DNA from: Prorocentrum cordatum
Taxonomy: Eukaryota > Sar > Dinophyceae > Prorocentrales > Prorocentraceae
Direction: 5' to 3'
Length of the DNA: 64,000 nt
Assembly: GCA_963575745.1 (NCBI GenBank)
Contig: CAUYUJ010001328.1
Location: forward strand, 32,296-96,295
In this document: positions 1-9,945 of the stretch, piece after piece
Numbering within the stretch: position 1 is the first letter of the stretch
Layout of the letters: the number at the start of each line of letters is the position of its first letter
Translations under genes and position numbers: made by a program
The notes under the pieces: model-generated
Told to the model about the DNA's origin: nothing
The model's database searches: none
The model's input: the letters and a program-made list of their open reading frames with translations, nothing else

Positions 1-384
1 GCTCATGCTATATGTTCACTATCGTCATCCTTCTTCCTCCTCATCTTCTTCCTCATGCTTATTTATCCTCATCGTTTTTTTTTCGACCACTCATCCTCAT
101 CATCGACGTCTTTATCTTCTTCCCCTCACCCTCCTCCGCACCATGTTCATATTCATCTTCCTCATCCTTCTCCGTCAGGTAGCTCCTTCTCGGGTCCGAT
201 CATTTGGTACAGTGCAGTTTTTTAATGCATGCTCTGCGTGCGGATCATGTATAAAAAAATGCAGGGTTTAATACTAAAACCAACGATGAGCTCATGCATG
301 AATTTATGCATAGCATTAAAACCTGCCATGTAATGTTGCCCCTTCCTCCTCATATCCTCCTTCCTCAGAGCCCTCTCGTCGAGC
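1..384. repeat. Pyrimidine-rich low-complexity sequence, no gene seen
   Basis: The plus strand is dominated by degenerate CCTCATC/TCTTCC stretches. Positions 190-360 are less biased but show no convincing reading frame or splice signals. It would lie in the intron or flank downstream of the exon at 385-482 (minus). Confidence 0.5.
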
Positions 385-482
385 CTGTCTCCTGCCAGCG
401 CCGCAGCCAGTGGTCCTTTCTGTCCTGGCTGAGTTTCTTGAACTCATCGTGCAGCTCCTTCTTGGTCTTCTTTGCGTGGTAC
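385..482 (-). CDS. Candidate internal exon, Lys/Glu-rich with two Trp
   Basis: On the minus strand a CCCCAG acceptor is followed by G at 482. The open phase reads a charged, helix-like stretch including KKTKKELHDEFKK and RKDHWLRRWQE. It ends at an AG followed by GC (position 384), the preferred donor in this gene; an AG|GA donor a few bases earlier is an alternative. Composition is unlike the flanking CCTCATCC repeats, which is the main argument for coding. The phase does not connect cleanly to the exon at 899-986, so a boundary may be off by a few bases. I recognise no family. Confidence 0.5.
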
Positions 483-494
483 CTGGGGTGATGA

Positions 495-860
495 TATCCT
501 CCTTCCTCCCCTCGTTCCTCATCCCTCCTTCGATCCTCATCCCCCCATTCTTCTCTTCGATCCTCATCCCCTCATTTCTTTCCTCATCCTCATCCCTCCA
601 TTCTTCTCCTCGGTCCTCGTGCCTCGAATGTCCATCACTCCTCCTTCGATCCTCATGTCCTCATCATTCATCAATTCATCCTCTCCTTTTTTTCAACCTG
701 GTTTGTCATCCTTTCCTCGCCTCCTCATTCGCTCCGTTACCTCATCCCTCCTTCCCACCTGCTCAGAACAAGTACAACATTCCTCCTTCCCGCCACATGT
801 TCCCTTCATTCCCACCTGCTCCTTTCCTTCCCACGTGTTCCCACCTATTCCTCATTCCCA
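495..860. repeat. Degenerate CCTCATCC/CCTTC microsatellite, probably intronic
   Basis: Imperfect repeats of CCTCATCC and TTCCCACCTG fill the interval between two candidate minus-strand exons. On the minus strand this is a purine-rich GGATGAGG tract. Both plus-strand frames stay open only because the repeat lacks stops. Confidence 0.6.
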
Positions 861-898
861 CCTGCTCATAAGTCATTAAAGCACAGGGCGCCGTAAAC

Positions 899-986
899 GC
901 TGCAGCGCGTTTTCGTGCTCCGTGTTCGCCTCCCTGGCCCGCTTCAGCTTCTCCTTGTTCGGCGCCGCTGCAGCCGCCGCCTTCGC
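899..986 (-). CDS. Candidate internal exon, Ala-rich then Lys/Glu-rich helix
   Basis: The acceptor ATCGGAG precedes GCG at 986. The exon reads AKAAAAAAPNKEKLKRA and then a charged helical segment ending ENALQR. A GT donor lies at 898-897; the exact end is uncertain by a few bases. It starts in phase 0, matching the phase-0 end of the exon at 1327-1380, so the two can be spliced directly across an intron made of foldback repeats (1053-1272). The alanine run followed by basic residues resembles nuclear low-complexity segments. Function unknown. Confidence 0.5.
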
Positions 987-1052
987 CTCCGATAGGGCGC
1001 GGCGCAAGCATCCCCATCGCCTCCTGGGTCCTCTAGCTCCCGAGCTCAGGGA

Positions 1053-1209
1053 GACGAAATCTATACATATCCACTGTTCCCTGGACATGGCGTGCCATGT
1101 ATATGTGTATATATACACACGCATATATATGCAGCTGTGCATAGATATGCATATATCCTGGGTCCAGAATGGGCCTGACCAGGGTACCAGTATATGTATA
1201 GATTTCGTC
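1053..1209. repeat. Foldback element inside an intron (18-bp perfect arms)
   Basis: GACGAAATCTATACATAT at 1053-1070 is repeated as its exact reverse complement at 1192-1209. The pairing continues outward with one mismatch (GGGAGACG against CGTCGCCC). CCCTGG/CCAGGG and TA-rich segments inside can extend the fold. It lies in the intron between candidate exons 1327-1380 and 899-986, the position expected for an introner-like insertion. Confidence 0.75.
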
Positions 1210-1220
1210 GCCCGATCGGG

Positions 1221-1272
1221 CGTCGACTTCGGTGCGAGTGCAACCCGAGTTGCACGCGTACCGAAGTCGACG
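1221..1272. repeat. Second intronic hairpin, 24-bp arms, 4-nt loop
   Basis: The arm starting CGTCGACTTCGG at 1221-1244 pairs with the arm ending CCGAAGTCGACG at 1249-1272, with 22 of 24 positions complementary and loop CCGA. It sits 11 bp from the preceding foldback, inside the same candidate intron. Confidence 0.8.
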
Positions 1273-1326
1273 CGCGGTGATCGAGGACCCCTCCGGACTC
1301 GAGCGGGGCAGTTCTGGACAGGAGGC

Positions 1327-1380
1327 CTTCTGGTCAGCATTCTTGCGCTTCGGGGGCATGGCGCCAGCGCGGCGCCTCAC
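1327..1380 (-). CDS. Candidate exon carrying a possible start, MPPKRKN
   Basis: GGGCAACAG at 1389-1381 is followed by GTG AGG on the minus strand, and the exon ends AAG|GC at 1327. The 54-nt exon is in phase 0 and contains ATG at 1359-1357 starting MPPKRKNADQK, a basic, nuclear-looking sequence. It could be an internal exon (reading VRRRAGA ahead of the Met). It could also be the first coding exon of a second gene whose transcript receives a spliced leader at the CAACAG acceptor. Confidence 0.5.
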
Positions 1381-1439
1381 CTGTTGCCCAAATGCGCGGG
1401 CCGCGCTGGTTCGAAGCGGCAGTGCATACATATATGGTA

Positions 1440-1580
1440 CCACCGTACGTGCGCGTGGTGGTGGTGGGTCGTGGTGGCGGTGGTGGTGGTGGGTGGGTGG
1501 TGGTTGTGGTGGTGGTGGTGGTGGCGACGTGGTGATGGTGCTTGTAGGTGTTGGCGGTGGTGGTGGTTGGTGTGTCGCGT
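1440..1580. repeat. (GTG)n-rich microsatellite
   Basis: GTGGTG runs broken by short TGGGTGG variants. Frames are open because the repeat lacks stops. No gene is inferred. Confidence 0.7.
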
Positions 1581-1730
1581 AGGTTGCGAGGCTGCTGCAG
1601 TTGGGTTTGATGGGTGCAATCGTGGGGGCTGGGGGCGGTGTGTGCGGGGTCCTTGGACGATCTGGGGGGTGGCCAGGGCGGCCGCGCGGGGGCGGGGAGG
1701 TGATGGGGCACATGCGCGCGCGCGATGGAA

Positions 1731-2573
1731 GAAACATGAAAACACATGAAAACACATGAAAGCACAGGAAATGAAAAAAACATGAAAAAAACATAGAAAA
1801 AAAACATGAAAAAAAACATGAAAACATGAAAAAACATGAAAAAACATGAAACACCACGAACATGAAAAAACATGAAAAACATAGAAGAAACATGAAAAAA
1901 AAACATGAAACACATGAAAACCCATGAAAAAACATGAAAAACATGAACATGAAAAAACATGAAAAAACATAAAAGAAACATGAAAAAAACATGAAACACA
2001 TGAAAAAACATGAAAAAAACATGAAAAAAACATGACGCGGGAAAAAACATGAAAAAACATGAAAGAAACATGACAAAACATGAAAAAACATGAAAAAAAC
2101 ATGAAAAAACGTGAACATGAAAAACCATGAAAAAACATAAAAGAAACATGAAAAACATGAAACACATGAAAAAAACATGAAAAAAACATGAAAAAACATG
2201 ACGCTGGAAAAAACATGAAAAACATGAAAGAAACATGAAAAAAAACATGAAAACATTAAGAAACATGAAAAACATGAAAAAACATGAACATGAACAAACA
2301 TGAAAAAACATGAAAGAAACCTGAAAAAAACATGAAAAACATAAAAAAACATGAAAAAACATGACGCGGGAAAAAACATGAAAAAACATGAAAGAAACAT
2401 GAAAAAAACATGAAAACATGACAAAACATGAAACAACATGAAAAAACATGACGCTGAAAAAACATGAAAAAACATGAAACAACATGAACAAACATGAGAA
2501 CACATGAAAAAACATGACAATGAAAAAACATGAAAAAAAACATGAACAAAAAACATGAAAAAAAACATGAAAC
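1731..2573. repeat. ACATGAAAAA minisatellite with higher-order structure
   Basis: About 75-80 imperfect units of ACATGAAAAA(A) cover 840 bp. Variants containing CATGACGCGG or CATGACGCTG recur near 2031, 2200, 2362 and 2450. The stretches after 2031 and 2362 are nearly identical, giving a higher-order period of roughly 165 or 330 bp. The minus strand reads endless Phe-Met-Phe-His-Val frames, which I treat as an artefact. Confidence 0.9.
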
Positions 2574-4399
2574 CACCACCGCCCGCCCGAAACCCGCAAC
2601 GCACCCGCGTCTCCCAACTGTCGACGCACCCCCGCCAACGCACCTTTGCCGAAAGCCCGCTAATCCGCCGCCACCGAACCCCCGACGCCCCCCCCACGAC
2701 CAACGCGCCCCCGCCGATCGCCCCGTATACGCCCGCCCGATGATCACCCCGCCGCCACCGAACCTCCAGACCGCTTCCAAACGCAGCGTAATCGAGCGCG
2801 GCTGGGAAATCCTCAGCGATCGAGCCGCGCGAGCGCTTGAGCCCGACTATAATCCCCGTGCCCCAACCATAACGCAACACCTCACACCCCAAAGTGTCCA
2901 CTTCCGAACGCAGTGGTCGATCAGCGCGGCTGGAAATCCGCAGGTCGATCGATGCATGTATGCAGCGGTCCTCTCCGGAGCCCAGCACAATCATGTGCAC
3001 CTGGCGGCGGGGGGCAGGGGGGGGGGAGCGCGCGCGTGCGGGCACGCGTCCGTGCATCATGTGGTGGTGGTGGTGGTGGTGGTGGTGGTGGTGGTGGTGG
3101 TGGTGGTGGTGGTAGTGGTGGTGGTGGTGGTGGTGGTGTGGTGGTGGTGGTGGTGTGTGTGTGTGTGCGTTTGTGTTCAGATCTGATGTTATTCTCTTCG
3201 CCCTCGGGCAGCAACGCACTGAAGCCACATACTCTAGCGTCAGTACGCAGAAGAAACATATTAAAAACACGGGCGCGCGCTGTACATGCAATCATTTCAG
3301 ATCGTTGGGTTTGTTGCCAGGGGTGGTGTGCTGGGTTGTTAGTTCGTTTATGCAATACATTGGTTGGGTTGTGGGGTTGTCGATCACATGTTGGACATCG
3401 CATGCATCAGTTTCATGTGCGTTCGAGGTGGGTGTGGGGTGTGAGCTCGTGGATTATGTGAGTTCGGTTGTTCGGCAGTGGTGGTTGTTCTGTACTCGGG
3501 TTGTGGTAGTGGTGGTAGTGGTGGTTGGGCTGGGTCGACGGTTCGGTGGACGAGTTGGGTGGGTGGTGTCGGGTGGTTGGTGCTTGTACAGTAGTGGTGG
3601 CTTGTATGGCTTACGCAACCTGCTCATCATGCACTGCCACATCAGTCCACTTCCGAACGCAGCGCACACATGACGATGCAAACAAGCAAATCCCCAGCCC
3701 CATGTCACCAGTCGGAGTGCTCCCCGGCTCGAGCGCGGCTGGAATCCCACCGTGTTCGATCCCAGAACTGCGCGCAAGGCAAGACCATGCACCGATCGCA
3801 ACGTTCAGGCCACAATCGTCCGAGTGGTCCTATGCACCACCTCCTTGTCCGTTCGATCGACCCCTGAATCATCCTGAACACAATTACATACATACACACA
3901 TACATACATACATACATACATACATACAGACATACAGACATACAGACATACAGACAAACATACATCACTCGAGGATCTCGCTGCGTATGCGAGGCAGGAT
4001 TGAAGCATCCTCAGAGACTCGACTCCTGAACCATCCTTGGGGGTCCTAGGCGGGTGCCCGTTTGCACGAACCGTTTGGCGCCCATGGCACATGCATTCTG
4101 AAATCATCCTGCAGAGGGGCCTCTCGGGAGAGCGCAACTCGAGGGACAGTGAGGGGGACAGCGTCGACGTGAGGGGGAAGGGAAGTTCGAGGGAGGGAGG
4201 CTGGTAGGAGGGTTGTGGCATGGGGGAGGGGGCGTTGGACATCGTTCTATCGAACGAGCGTTCTCGAGCTGGAATCTCCTGGACTCGAGGGGAGGGCGGG
4301 CAACTATTGTGCCTCGCGGCCTGCGCTTGATCTTGCCAGCGCTCGAGCTGGTCCGTCAGCGCGCGTGCAAAATAATGCGCATGCGGTCTCTTGAGACTC
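2574..4399. other. No gene recognised; short duplicated fragments and microsatellites
   Basis: It holds (GTG)n at 3061-3178 and (ACAT)n/(ACAG)n at 3887-3963. GTCCACTTCCGAACGCAG occurs at 2895-2912 and again at 3645-3662. GAGCGCGGCTGGAA-like words occur near 2796, 2926 and 3727, so a small unit is duplicated here. No frame shows protein-like composition. Confidence 0.5.
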
Positions 4400-4402
4400 T
4401 CG

Positions 4403-4476
<74 letters not shown>

Positions 4477-4477
4477 C
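4400..4477. repeat. (CT)n microsatellite
   Basis: Nearly uninterrupted CT dinucleotides on the plus strand. Positions 4478-4930 beyond it show no supported gene. Confidence 0.9.
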
Positions 4478-4932
4478 TAGCTCCTCTCACCCTCCAAAAA
4501 TGAAGGGGGCTATACGGAGCCGCGGGGACGCTCAGCTCCACCAGTACACCACCAGTAGTATACGTCGCCTGGTCAGGGCACGATTGAGGTAGAAGTGAGG
4601 GTATGGGAAGGAAGAGGTGTAGAGGATGAATGTGTGAGAGTAGGAAGCAGGGATGGATCTAGCAGGAGGAGGAGAACTCTTGCAGAAAGGCGCAGGAGTT
4701 TATATCGATGGAGGGCGGAGGGGAGGGACGAGCGAGGAGGTAAACACGAGGAGTGGGAGGCGCACGTCGTGGAGAAGGCGCTCGAAGAGGAGTGAGGAAA
4801 CTAATCGTGTATGTATGTACATATATATATACATCACAGGACTGGGGATCGAGGGGATAAGTATGGCCCGATGCTGGCCTGGGCCATGCCACGGCCCACA
4901 CGTAGCAGGTCATCTTCTCGATGTGTCGTCAC

Positions 4933-4995
4933 CTCTGGGAAGGAATCATGATGATACACATGGCAGATGTGCACCGAAACTCCGTCAGCTGGGGC
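4933..4995 (-). CDS. Candidate internal exon, His/Tyr-rich
   Basis: A good polypyrimidine tract and acceptor (ATCTTCCTGAG) precede GCC at 4995. The 63-nt exon is phase 0 to phase 0, contains VHICHVYHHDSFPE and ends AG|GT at 4933. The exon is only 21 codons, but both splice signals and the phase fit the pattern of the other exons. Function unknown. Confidence 0.5.
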
Positions 4996-5473
4996 CTCAG
5001 GAAGATAAGGGTTGCAGGCGTAAGGAAGGCTGGAGCACCAGCAGCAGATGAGAGCAGAAGGATGCGGATCGATGTAGACCATTCGCTGCTTTGTGATGTC
5101 AGGGTCGCGTGGGCACAGATTTGCCCACGTGACCCTGGCACCACAGGGAGATGCTTCGAACGTGTAGATTTTGAAGTTCAGTGCTCCCGATCATCCTTAT
5201 GTGCTTCTTCCCCTCCACCCTCCTCCGAGCTCGTCCTTCCCAGCCCCATCCCGCGCTATCTTATGCTTGTCTTCCTCCTCTCTCCTCCTGCTGGCATTCC
5301 TCTCTCCTCCTTATATTTCTCTTCCTCCTCTCTCCTCTTATACTTCTCTTCCTCCTCCTCTCTCCTCCTTATACGTCTCCTCCTTCGTCCTCTTAGGCCC
5401 AGGATCTCACCTAGGATCCACTGGAGGAGCGCAGCTCGTTCACAACACTGTTCCTGTACGAGCTCACGACAGC

Positions 5474-5527
5474 CTTGGTGACGGTCGGCTTCTCGATGAT
5501 CTTCTGCATGACGTACTTCGGGGCCAT
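5474..5527 (-). CDS. Candidate exon with start, MAPKYVMQ
   Basis: On the minus strand ATG at 5527-5525 opens MAPKYVMQKIIEKPTVTK and ends AAG|GC at 5474, phase 0. Without splicing there, the frame runs on to a TAG at 5413-5411, which itself overlaps an AG|GTGAG donor, so the true end is undecided. It may be the first exon of a gene continuing into 4933-4995 and 1327-1380, or an internal exon with acceptor CCCCGAAG at about 5516. Confidence 0.45.
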
Positions 5528-5825
5528 GCGGGGAGGAGGCGGAGGGGGAGGATGGCATTGACGATGGGAGGTGGGAGTTGGAACTATACGAGGGATGAGG
5601 ACGGTGGGTCATGGGAGGACTGAAAGGCTGCAGGAGTGGGAGGAAACAAGGGCCCGTGTAGCCACGAGCCCCGAAGAGGGAGGACGGTCTGAAATAGTCA
5701 TCCCCCTCGAGCTCGCCTCTGCGTCGACCTCTTGATCGCCATCCTCCCTCTTCCTTCCTCCCCCCTCCCCACCATCCTGCAGCCGCTCGATCAGCTCCCC
5801 TCCTCGTCCTCCTTCCCCTGGTGTC

Positions 5826-5951
5826 CTTCATGCACGTCTCGCTCAGCTCCTTGGCATTGTCGCTCTCGCCCCACGTCTTGTCGGCGCACTGGATTAATTG
5901 CGGCCAGCCATTCGTCACTGTGGTCGCCCTGAACACGATGGTGCTGATCTT
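5826..5951 (-). CDS. Candidate internal exon, 42 codons
   Basis: The acceptor GTGTTGAG precedes AAG at 5951; the exon ends AAG|GA at 5826, exactly 126 nt and phase 0. Segments such as KISTIVFRATTVTNGW and QCADKTWGESDNAKE have balanced, globular-protein composition unlike the flanking repeats, making this one of the more convincing exons. The GA donor is a known but minor dinoflagellate class. I recognise no domain. Confidence 0.6.
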
Positions 5952-6119
5952 CTCAACACCCCTCCTCTTCGAATTCTGCATTCCTTCATCCCCAAGCCCG
6001 CAGAAGCGCGGGCATGGTAGTGAAGGTAGGGCAGATCCCCACTGCCTTATCACCACCCTGGAGATCCACTACCCCTGTCATCGAGGACAAGTGCGTGGAC
6101 CTCGAGGGTGGGGAAGTAC

Positions 6120-6280
6120 AATGAGGAGAACGACAATGAGGAGGGGGAAGGGGAGGAGGAGGAGGAGGAAGAGGAGGAAGAGGAGGAGGAGTTCAGGATG
6201 AGGAGGAGGAGGAGGAGGAGGTGGCGACGAGGAGGAGGAGGAGGAGGAGGAGGAGGAGGGGGAAGAGGAGAAGGAGCAGG
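6120..6280. repeat. (GGA)n-rich purine tract
   Basis: GAGGAG repeats with AGA variants lie between candidate exons. A further GGA/GGTGAT tract fills 6410-6605 on the other side of the next exon. Confidence 0.8.
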
Positions 6281-6286
6281 GGGGTC

Positions 6287-6338
6287 CTCTTCATCTTGAT
6301 GTTATAGAACTCGCCGCCGACCTGGATCGTCACCATGC
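6287..6338 (-). CDS. Candidate internal exon, MVTIQVGGEFYNIKMK
   Basis: The acceptor CCAGCGCAG is followed by GC ATG at 6338; the exon ends AAGAG|GA at 6287 (52 nt). Two leading bases and two trailing bases are left outside whole codons. The alternating beta-like pattern and normal composition argue for coding; its shortness keeps confidence moderate. A possible small exon near 6048-6100 could link it to 5826-5951. Confidence 0.45.
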
Positions 6339-6686
6339 CTGCGCTGGCTGACCGTTCCTCCCTGTCCCTCCTGCCCCCCCCGTGGGCCTTGGGAGCCTCT
6401 TTGACTTGTGGTGAGCAAGGACAGGATGGTGATGATGGTGATGGTGATGATGTTGATGACGATGATGCTAACGGTGATGGTGATGCTGACGAAGCTGAGG
6501 ACGCTGATGATAAGGAGGAGGAGAGAGGAGGAGGAGAAGGAGGAGGGGAGGAGGAGGAGGGGGAGGAGGGGGAGGAGGAGGAGGAGGAGGAGGAGGATGG
6601 GGGGAGGAGGATCTTGAGTCACGGCATGCAAGACCGACTTTTCAAAACGAAGTGGTCCTCGACCGCCCCCCCCCCATTCCGCGCTC

Positions 6687-7069
6687 CTTCGAGCCCTGGT
6701 GCCGTCTGGCAGCTCGGCGCTCTGCTCCTCGATCCCCTGGTCGACCTCGGCGCCCTGTCCATCGATCTCCTGGACCTCGGCGCCCTGCTCCTCGATCTCC
6801 TGGTCGACCTCGGCGCCCTGCCCCTCGATCTCCTGGTCGACCTCGGCGCCCTGCTCATCGATCTCCTGGACCTCGCCCCCGCTCTCCTGGACCTCGGCGC
6901 CCTGCTCATCGATCTCCTGGACCTCGGCGCCCTGCTCCTCGATCTCCTGGACCTCGGCGCCCTCATCGATCTCCTGGACCTCGGCGCCCTCCTCGATCTC
7001 CTGGACGGCGCCCTCCTCGATCTCCTGGACCTCGGCGCCCTCCGCGTCGACTGGCTGCACCAGCTCTGC
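6687..7069 (-). CDS. Candidate exon encoding an acidic decapeptide repeat
   Basis: Acceptor CATGTAG precedes GCA at 7069. After AELVQPVDA the frame enters about a dozen copies of a 10-residue unit, GAEVQEI(E/D)EQ, encoded by a roughly 30-bp tandem repeat, then leaves it as AELPDGTRARRS. The end is placed at AAG|GA (6687). The frame stays open to about 6620 (LRFEKSVLHAVTQ), so the exon may be longer. It starts in phase 0, matching the exon at 8137-8329. The complementary strand is also open (Leu-rich), but the splice context and neighbours favour minus. Confidence 0.55.
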
Positions 7070-7089
7070 CTACATGCGGAAATCGATGA

Positions 7090-7995
7090 TATGTACATGC
7101 GTGCATGGCAGATCTATACACATGTATGCATGCATGGATGTGTATGCCTGCATGCACGTCTGCATGCAGTCTGCACACATACACATGGTATAGATGCATG
7201 CCTGTAGGTGTGCACGGCGTATGGTTGTGACTATGTATATATATATATAGGTGTATCGGCAGGCATGTCTGCATACGTGGATGGATCGATACATGTATGC
7301 ATGAATTGCTGTTTTCATGTAAGCATGCATGTTTGTATACATGACTATATGTATGTATGTGTGCATGTATGCATACATACTTGAGCGTGTGTGCATGTAT
7401 GTATGCATGTGTGTGGGCGTGTGCATGTATGCATGCATCATGTGTGTATGGATGCATGACTCTGTGCATGCATGTATACATATGTGCATAGTCGGTTGCG
7501 TAAGCATGCATACATGTATGTGTTAGGTGTGCATGCCTGTATGTCTACATGTAGGTATGCGTGTACGTATGTATAAATGGATGCATACATACATATATAT
7601 ATGGTTGTGACACATATATATATACACATATATCTAGATATATGTATGTGTGTGCGTATGTGCGTGTGTGTATGCATGTATGTATGTGTGTATGCACGTA
7701 TGTATGTATGCATGTATGCATACATATACGCAGGTATGTAGGTATGTAGGCATGTATGTATGTTTGTATGTGTGTATATGTATGTGTGTATGGATGTATG
7801 TATGCCTGTATGTATGTACGCATATACGTGTATATATGTAGACATGTATGTATGTATGTGTGTATGTATGAATGTATGTACGTACGTATGTATGTATGTA
7901 TGTATGTGTGTATGTGTGTATGTATGTATGTATTTATGTACGTATGTACGTATGTATGTATGTGTGTATGTGTGTATGTGTGCATGCGTGTAGGT
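7090..7995. repeat. Large (TGTA)n/(TGCA)n microsatellite
   Basis: About 900 bp of imperfect TATG/TGCA tetranucleotides, purest between 7640 and 7980. It fills the intron between two candidate exons. The long Cys-Val-Tyr-Met frames on both strands are by-products. Confidence 0.9.
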
Positions 7996-8136
7996 GCGCG
8001 TGCGAGCATGCATAGGAACCGGTACAGAGGGACGGAGCTGCACACATGGATGCGGGATTGAGTATTGCCTAGGCGTGGGGAAGTGAGTGATCGAGGAGGA
8101 GAAAAGGGACGAGGAGGGCGAAGAGGACGCGGAAGC

Positions 8137-8329
8137 CTTCGGTGCTGCTGCTGGGCGCTTCATGCGCTTCATCTGCGTGCTGCCTGCTGTTGCTGCTGCT
8201 GCTGCTGCTGCTGGGCGCTTGATCGTCGGCAGCTGCAGCATCGGCTCGTCTTTGATGGCCACCATCTCTTTCTGCTCCAGCTGCTGCTTCTTCTTCGGCT
8301 TCTTCGTCTTCTCCTTGATCCGCGACTTC
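8137..8329 (-). CDS. Candidate exon, Lys-rich with Lys-Arg-Pro-Ala-Ala-Ala motifs
   Basis: Acceptor ACCTCTTAG precedes G at 8329 and the exon ends AAG|GC at 8137. It opens with a basic, charged segment (RIKEKTKKPKKKQQLEQKE) and then carries IKRPAAAAAAATAG and MKRMKRPAAAPK. Such KRPAAA stretches are widespread in dinoflagellate nuclear proteins and resemble nucleic-acid-binding or nuclear-localisation segments (family knowledge; role inferred). Its leading G completes the split Arg codon left by 8874-9013, and it ends in phase 0 for 6687-7069. One of the best-supported exons. Confidence 0.7.
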
Positions 8330-8419
8330 CTAAGAGGTCATCCTCGCCCTCCTCCTCGTGCCGTCCTGCTCCTCCACATCCACCTCATCGGTTAAATGCT
8401 TTACCTTCTCTGGTTACGT

Positions 8420-8585
8420 CCTCATTATCTGTCTCCTCCTCCTCCTCATCCTCATCATCATCATCCTCTTCCTCATCCTCCTCCCTCCTCATCATTCCTT
8501 GTACCGATCATCGTCCTCCTTCTCATAACTTGCCTCCTCGCCTGGAGGACGCCCCCATCGCTTTCTGCCTGATCGTCACCATCAG

Positions 8586-8625
<40 letters not shown>

Positions 8626-8775
8626 GTCATCGTCATCATCATCATCATCACATCATCATCATCATCATCATCATAATCGTCATCATCATAATCGTCACCA
8701 TCATCCCACCACCCTCACCAGCATCATCATCACCACCATCAGCATCATCAGCATCATCATCAGCATTATCATCTG
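8420..8775. repeat. (TCC)n then (ATC)n microsatellite
   Basis: CCTCCTCAT-type repeats at 8420-8500 pass into (ATC)n at 8578-8775, all within the intron upstream of the KRPAAA exon. Confidence 0.85.
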
Positions 8776-8873
8776 CCTTGGCGTCGTATCATCGTTCACT
8801 TGCTGCTGCCGCTGCTCGTCCTCCTCCTGGTCCTTCCTCCCTCTCGAACTCTGGTTCACTCGTTCCCTCGATC

Positions 8874-9013
8874 CTTGGCGTCACCCTGCTCGCGAGCAGG
8901 GACTTGATGAATGGGATTTTGCGCTTCGGCGCGGGGCTCTCGATCTTGCCGCGCGGCGCAGCCTGCTCCTCGATCTCTTGACTATCGTGGTCGAGCTCGT
9001 CGCCCTTGTGCGC
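8874..9013 (-). CDS. Candidate exon, acidic then basic, about 46 codons
   Basis: Acceptor TTGAGAGAG precedes GCG at 9013. The frame reads an acidic part (GDELDHDSQEIEEQ), then PAPKRKIPFIKSLLASR. Ending at AAG|GA (8874) leaves AG, which joins with the G of 8137-8329 to restore Arg; ending at 8886 is phase-equivalent. It starts in phase 0 as required by 9331-9417. The charge switch and proline/lysine content suggest a disordered nuclear segment. Confidence 0.65.
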
Positions 9014-9330
9014 CTCTCTCAAGTCATCCTCTTCCTGATCGTCCTCCTTACTTCATTATCATCCCCCGTCTCCTCAGCATGTTTCCCCTCATCTCTCCTT
9101 AGTCTCGATTCTTCTCCTTCTCCTCCTCCTCCTGCTCTTCCTCTTCCCTCACCTGCCCCTCATCCCCTCGTCTCACCTGTGCCTTCCCTCTTACATGTTG
9201 GTTTGACTCATCTTCCGTGTTACCTCCTCCTCCTCTTCCTCGATCCTCCTCCTCCCTCTCTCGATCCTTCTCCTCCATCTTCGCCATTCGTCCTCCTTCG
9301 TCCGCTTCGTCGGCTTCTTCCCTGGCAGAC

Positions 9331-9417
9331 CTGTGCCAACATCTGGCGGAAGCCGTCCTCAGTAATTTGCTCCTCATCCTCGCTGTCGTAGGGCGCGATC
9401 TGCCTATCTGCGCTGGC
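9331..9417 (-). CDS. Candidate exon, 29 codons, PYDSEDEEQITEDGF
   Basis: The 87-nt exon is bounded by GACGAG|G at 9417 and CACAG|GT at 9331, phase 0 on both sides. It reads an acidic segment with DSEDEEQITEDGFRQMLAQ, typical of a surface or linker helix. Of all the exons this has the cleanest combination of boundary signals, divisible length and protein-like composition. Confidence 0.7.
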
Positions 9418-9697
9418 CTCGTCAGGGAGGAGGGGGGGATCCGAGGAGGAACAACTGAGAGCTGATGGGTCAGAATGACGAAAGAGAGGACGGAGGCGGG
9501 GGTGGACGAGGAGGAGAAGGATGAGGAGGAAGAGAAGGAGGAGGAGGACGAGGAAGCGGATGAAAAGGAGTGCGGGATAGGCGTGAGGAGGAGAAGGATG
9601 ATGAGGAGGAGAAGTAGAAGGATGAGAGAGGGGAAATGAGGGACGAGCGGGGATCAGAGAAGGGCGGGGGGCGTGGCACGGTGGATGAGAGAGGCGC

Positions 9698-9788
9698 CTC
9701 CAGCTCCGCCCTCGTCTGCTGGATGCACACTCCTGTCATCTTCTGGTAGTGCGCGTGGATGCGCCGAATCGCTCGTCCCTGCAAGTAC
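9698..9788 (-). CDS. Candidate exon, 30 codons, IRRIHAHYQKMTG
   Basis: Acceptor AACCCAAG precedes G at 9788 and the exon ends GAG|GC at 9698. The leading G completes a codon begun in the previous exon, and the exon ends in phase 0. It reads YLQGRAIRRIHAHYQK and MTGVCIQQTRAELE, a mixed helix with aromatic and Cys residues. The family is not recognised. Confidence 0.65.
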
Positions 9789-9867
9789 CTTGGGTTCGAA
9801 CACTGTTGATGACGGTGGTGGTAGAGGAGGAATGAGGAAGATGAGGGGACGGTGAGGATGAGCGAGG

Positions 9868-9911
9868 ACGATGATGACAATGATGATGATGATGATGAAG
9901 AAGATGAAGAA

Positions 9912-9945
<34 letters not shown>

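Noticed and set aside
1033-3291. Very long minus-strand open frame (about 750 codons)
   Set aside because: Most of it is the ACATGAAAAA minisatellite read as Phe/Met/His/Val plus poly-His from (GTG)n. Only the short exon-like part near 1327-1380 looks coding.
7438-8061. Several overlapping frames of 60-170 codons on both strands
   Set aside because: They are translations of the (TGTA)n microsatellite, which lacks stops. No composition change or signal marks a gene.
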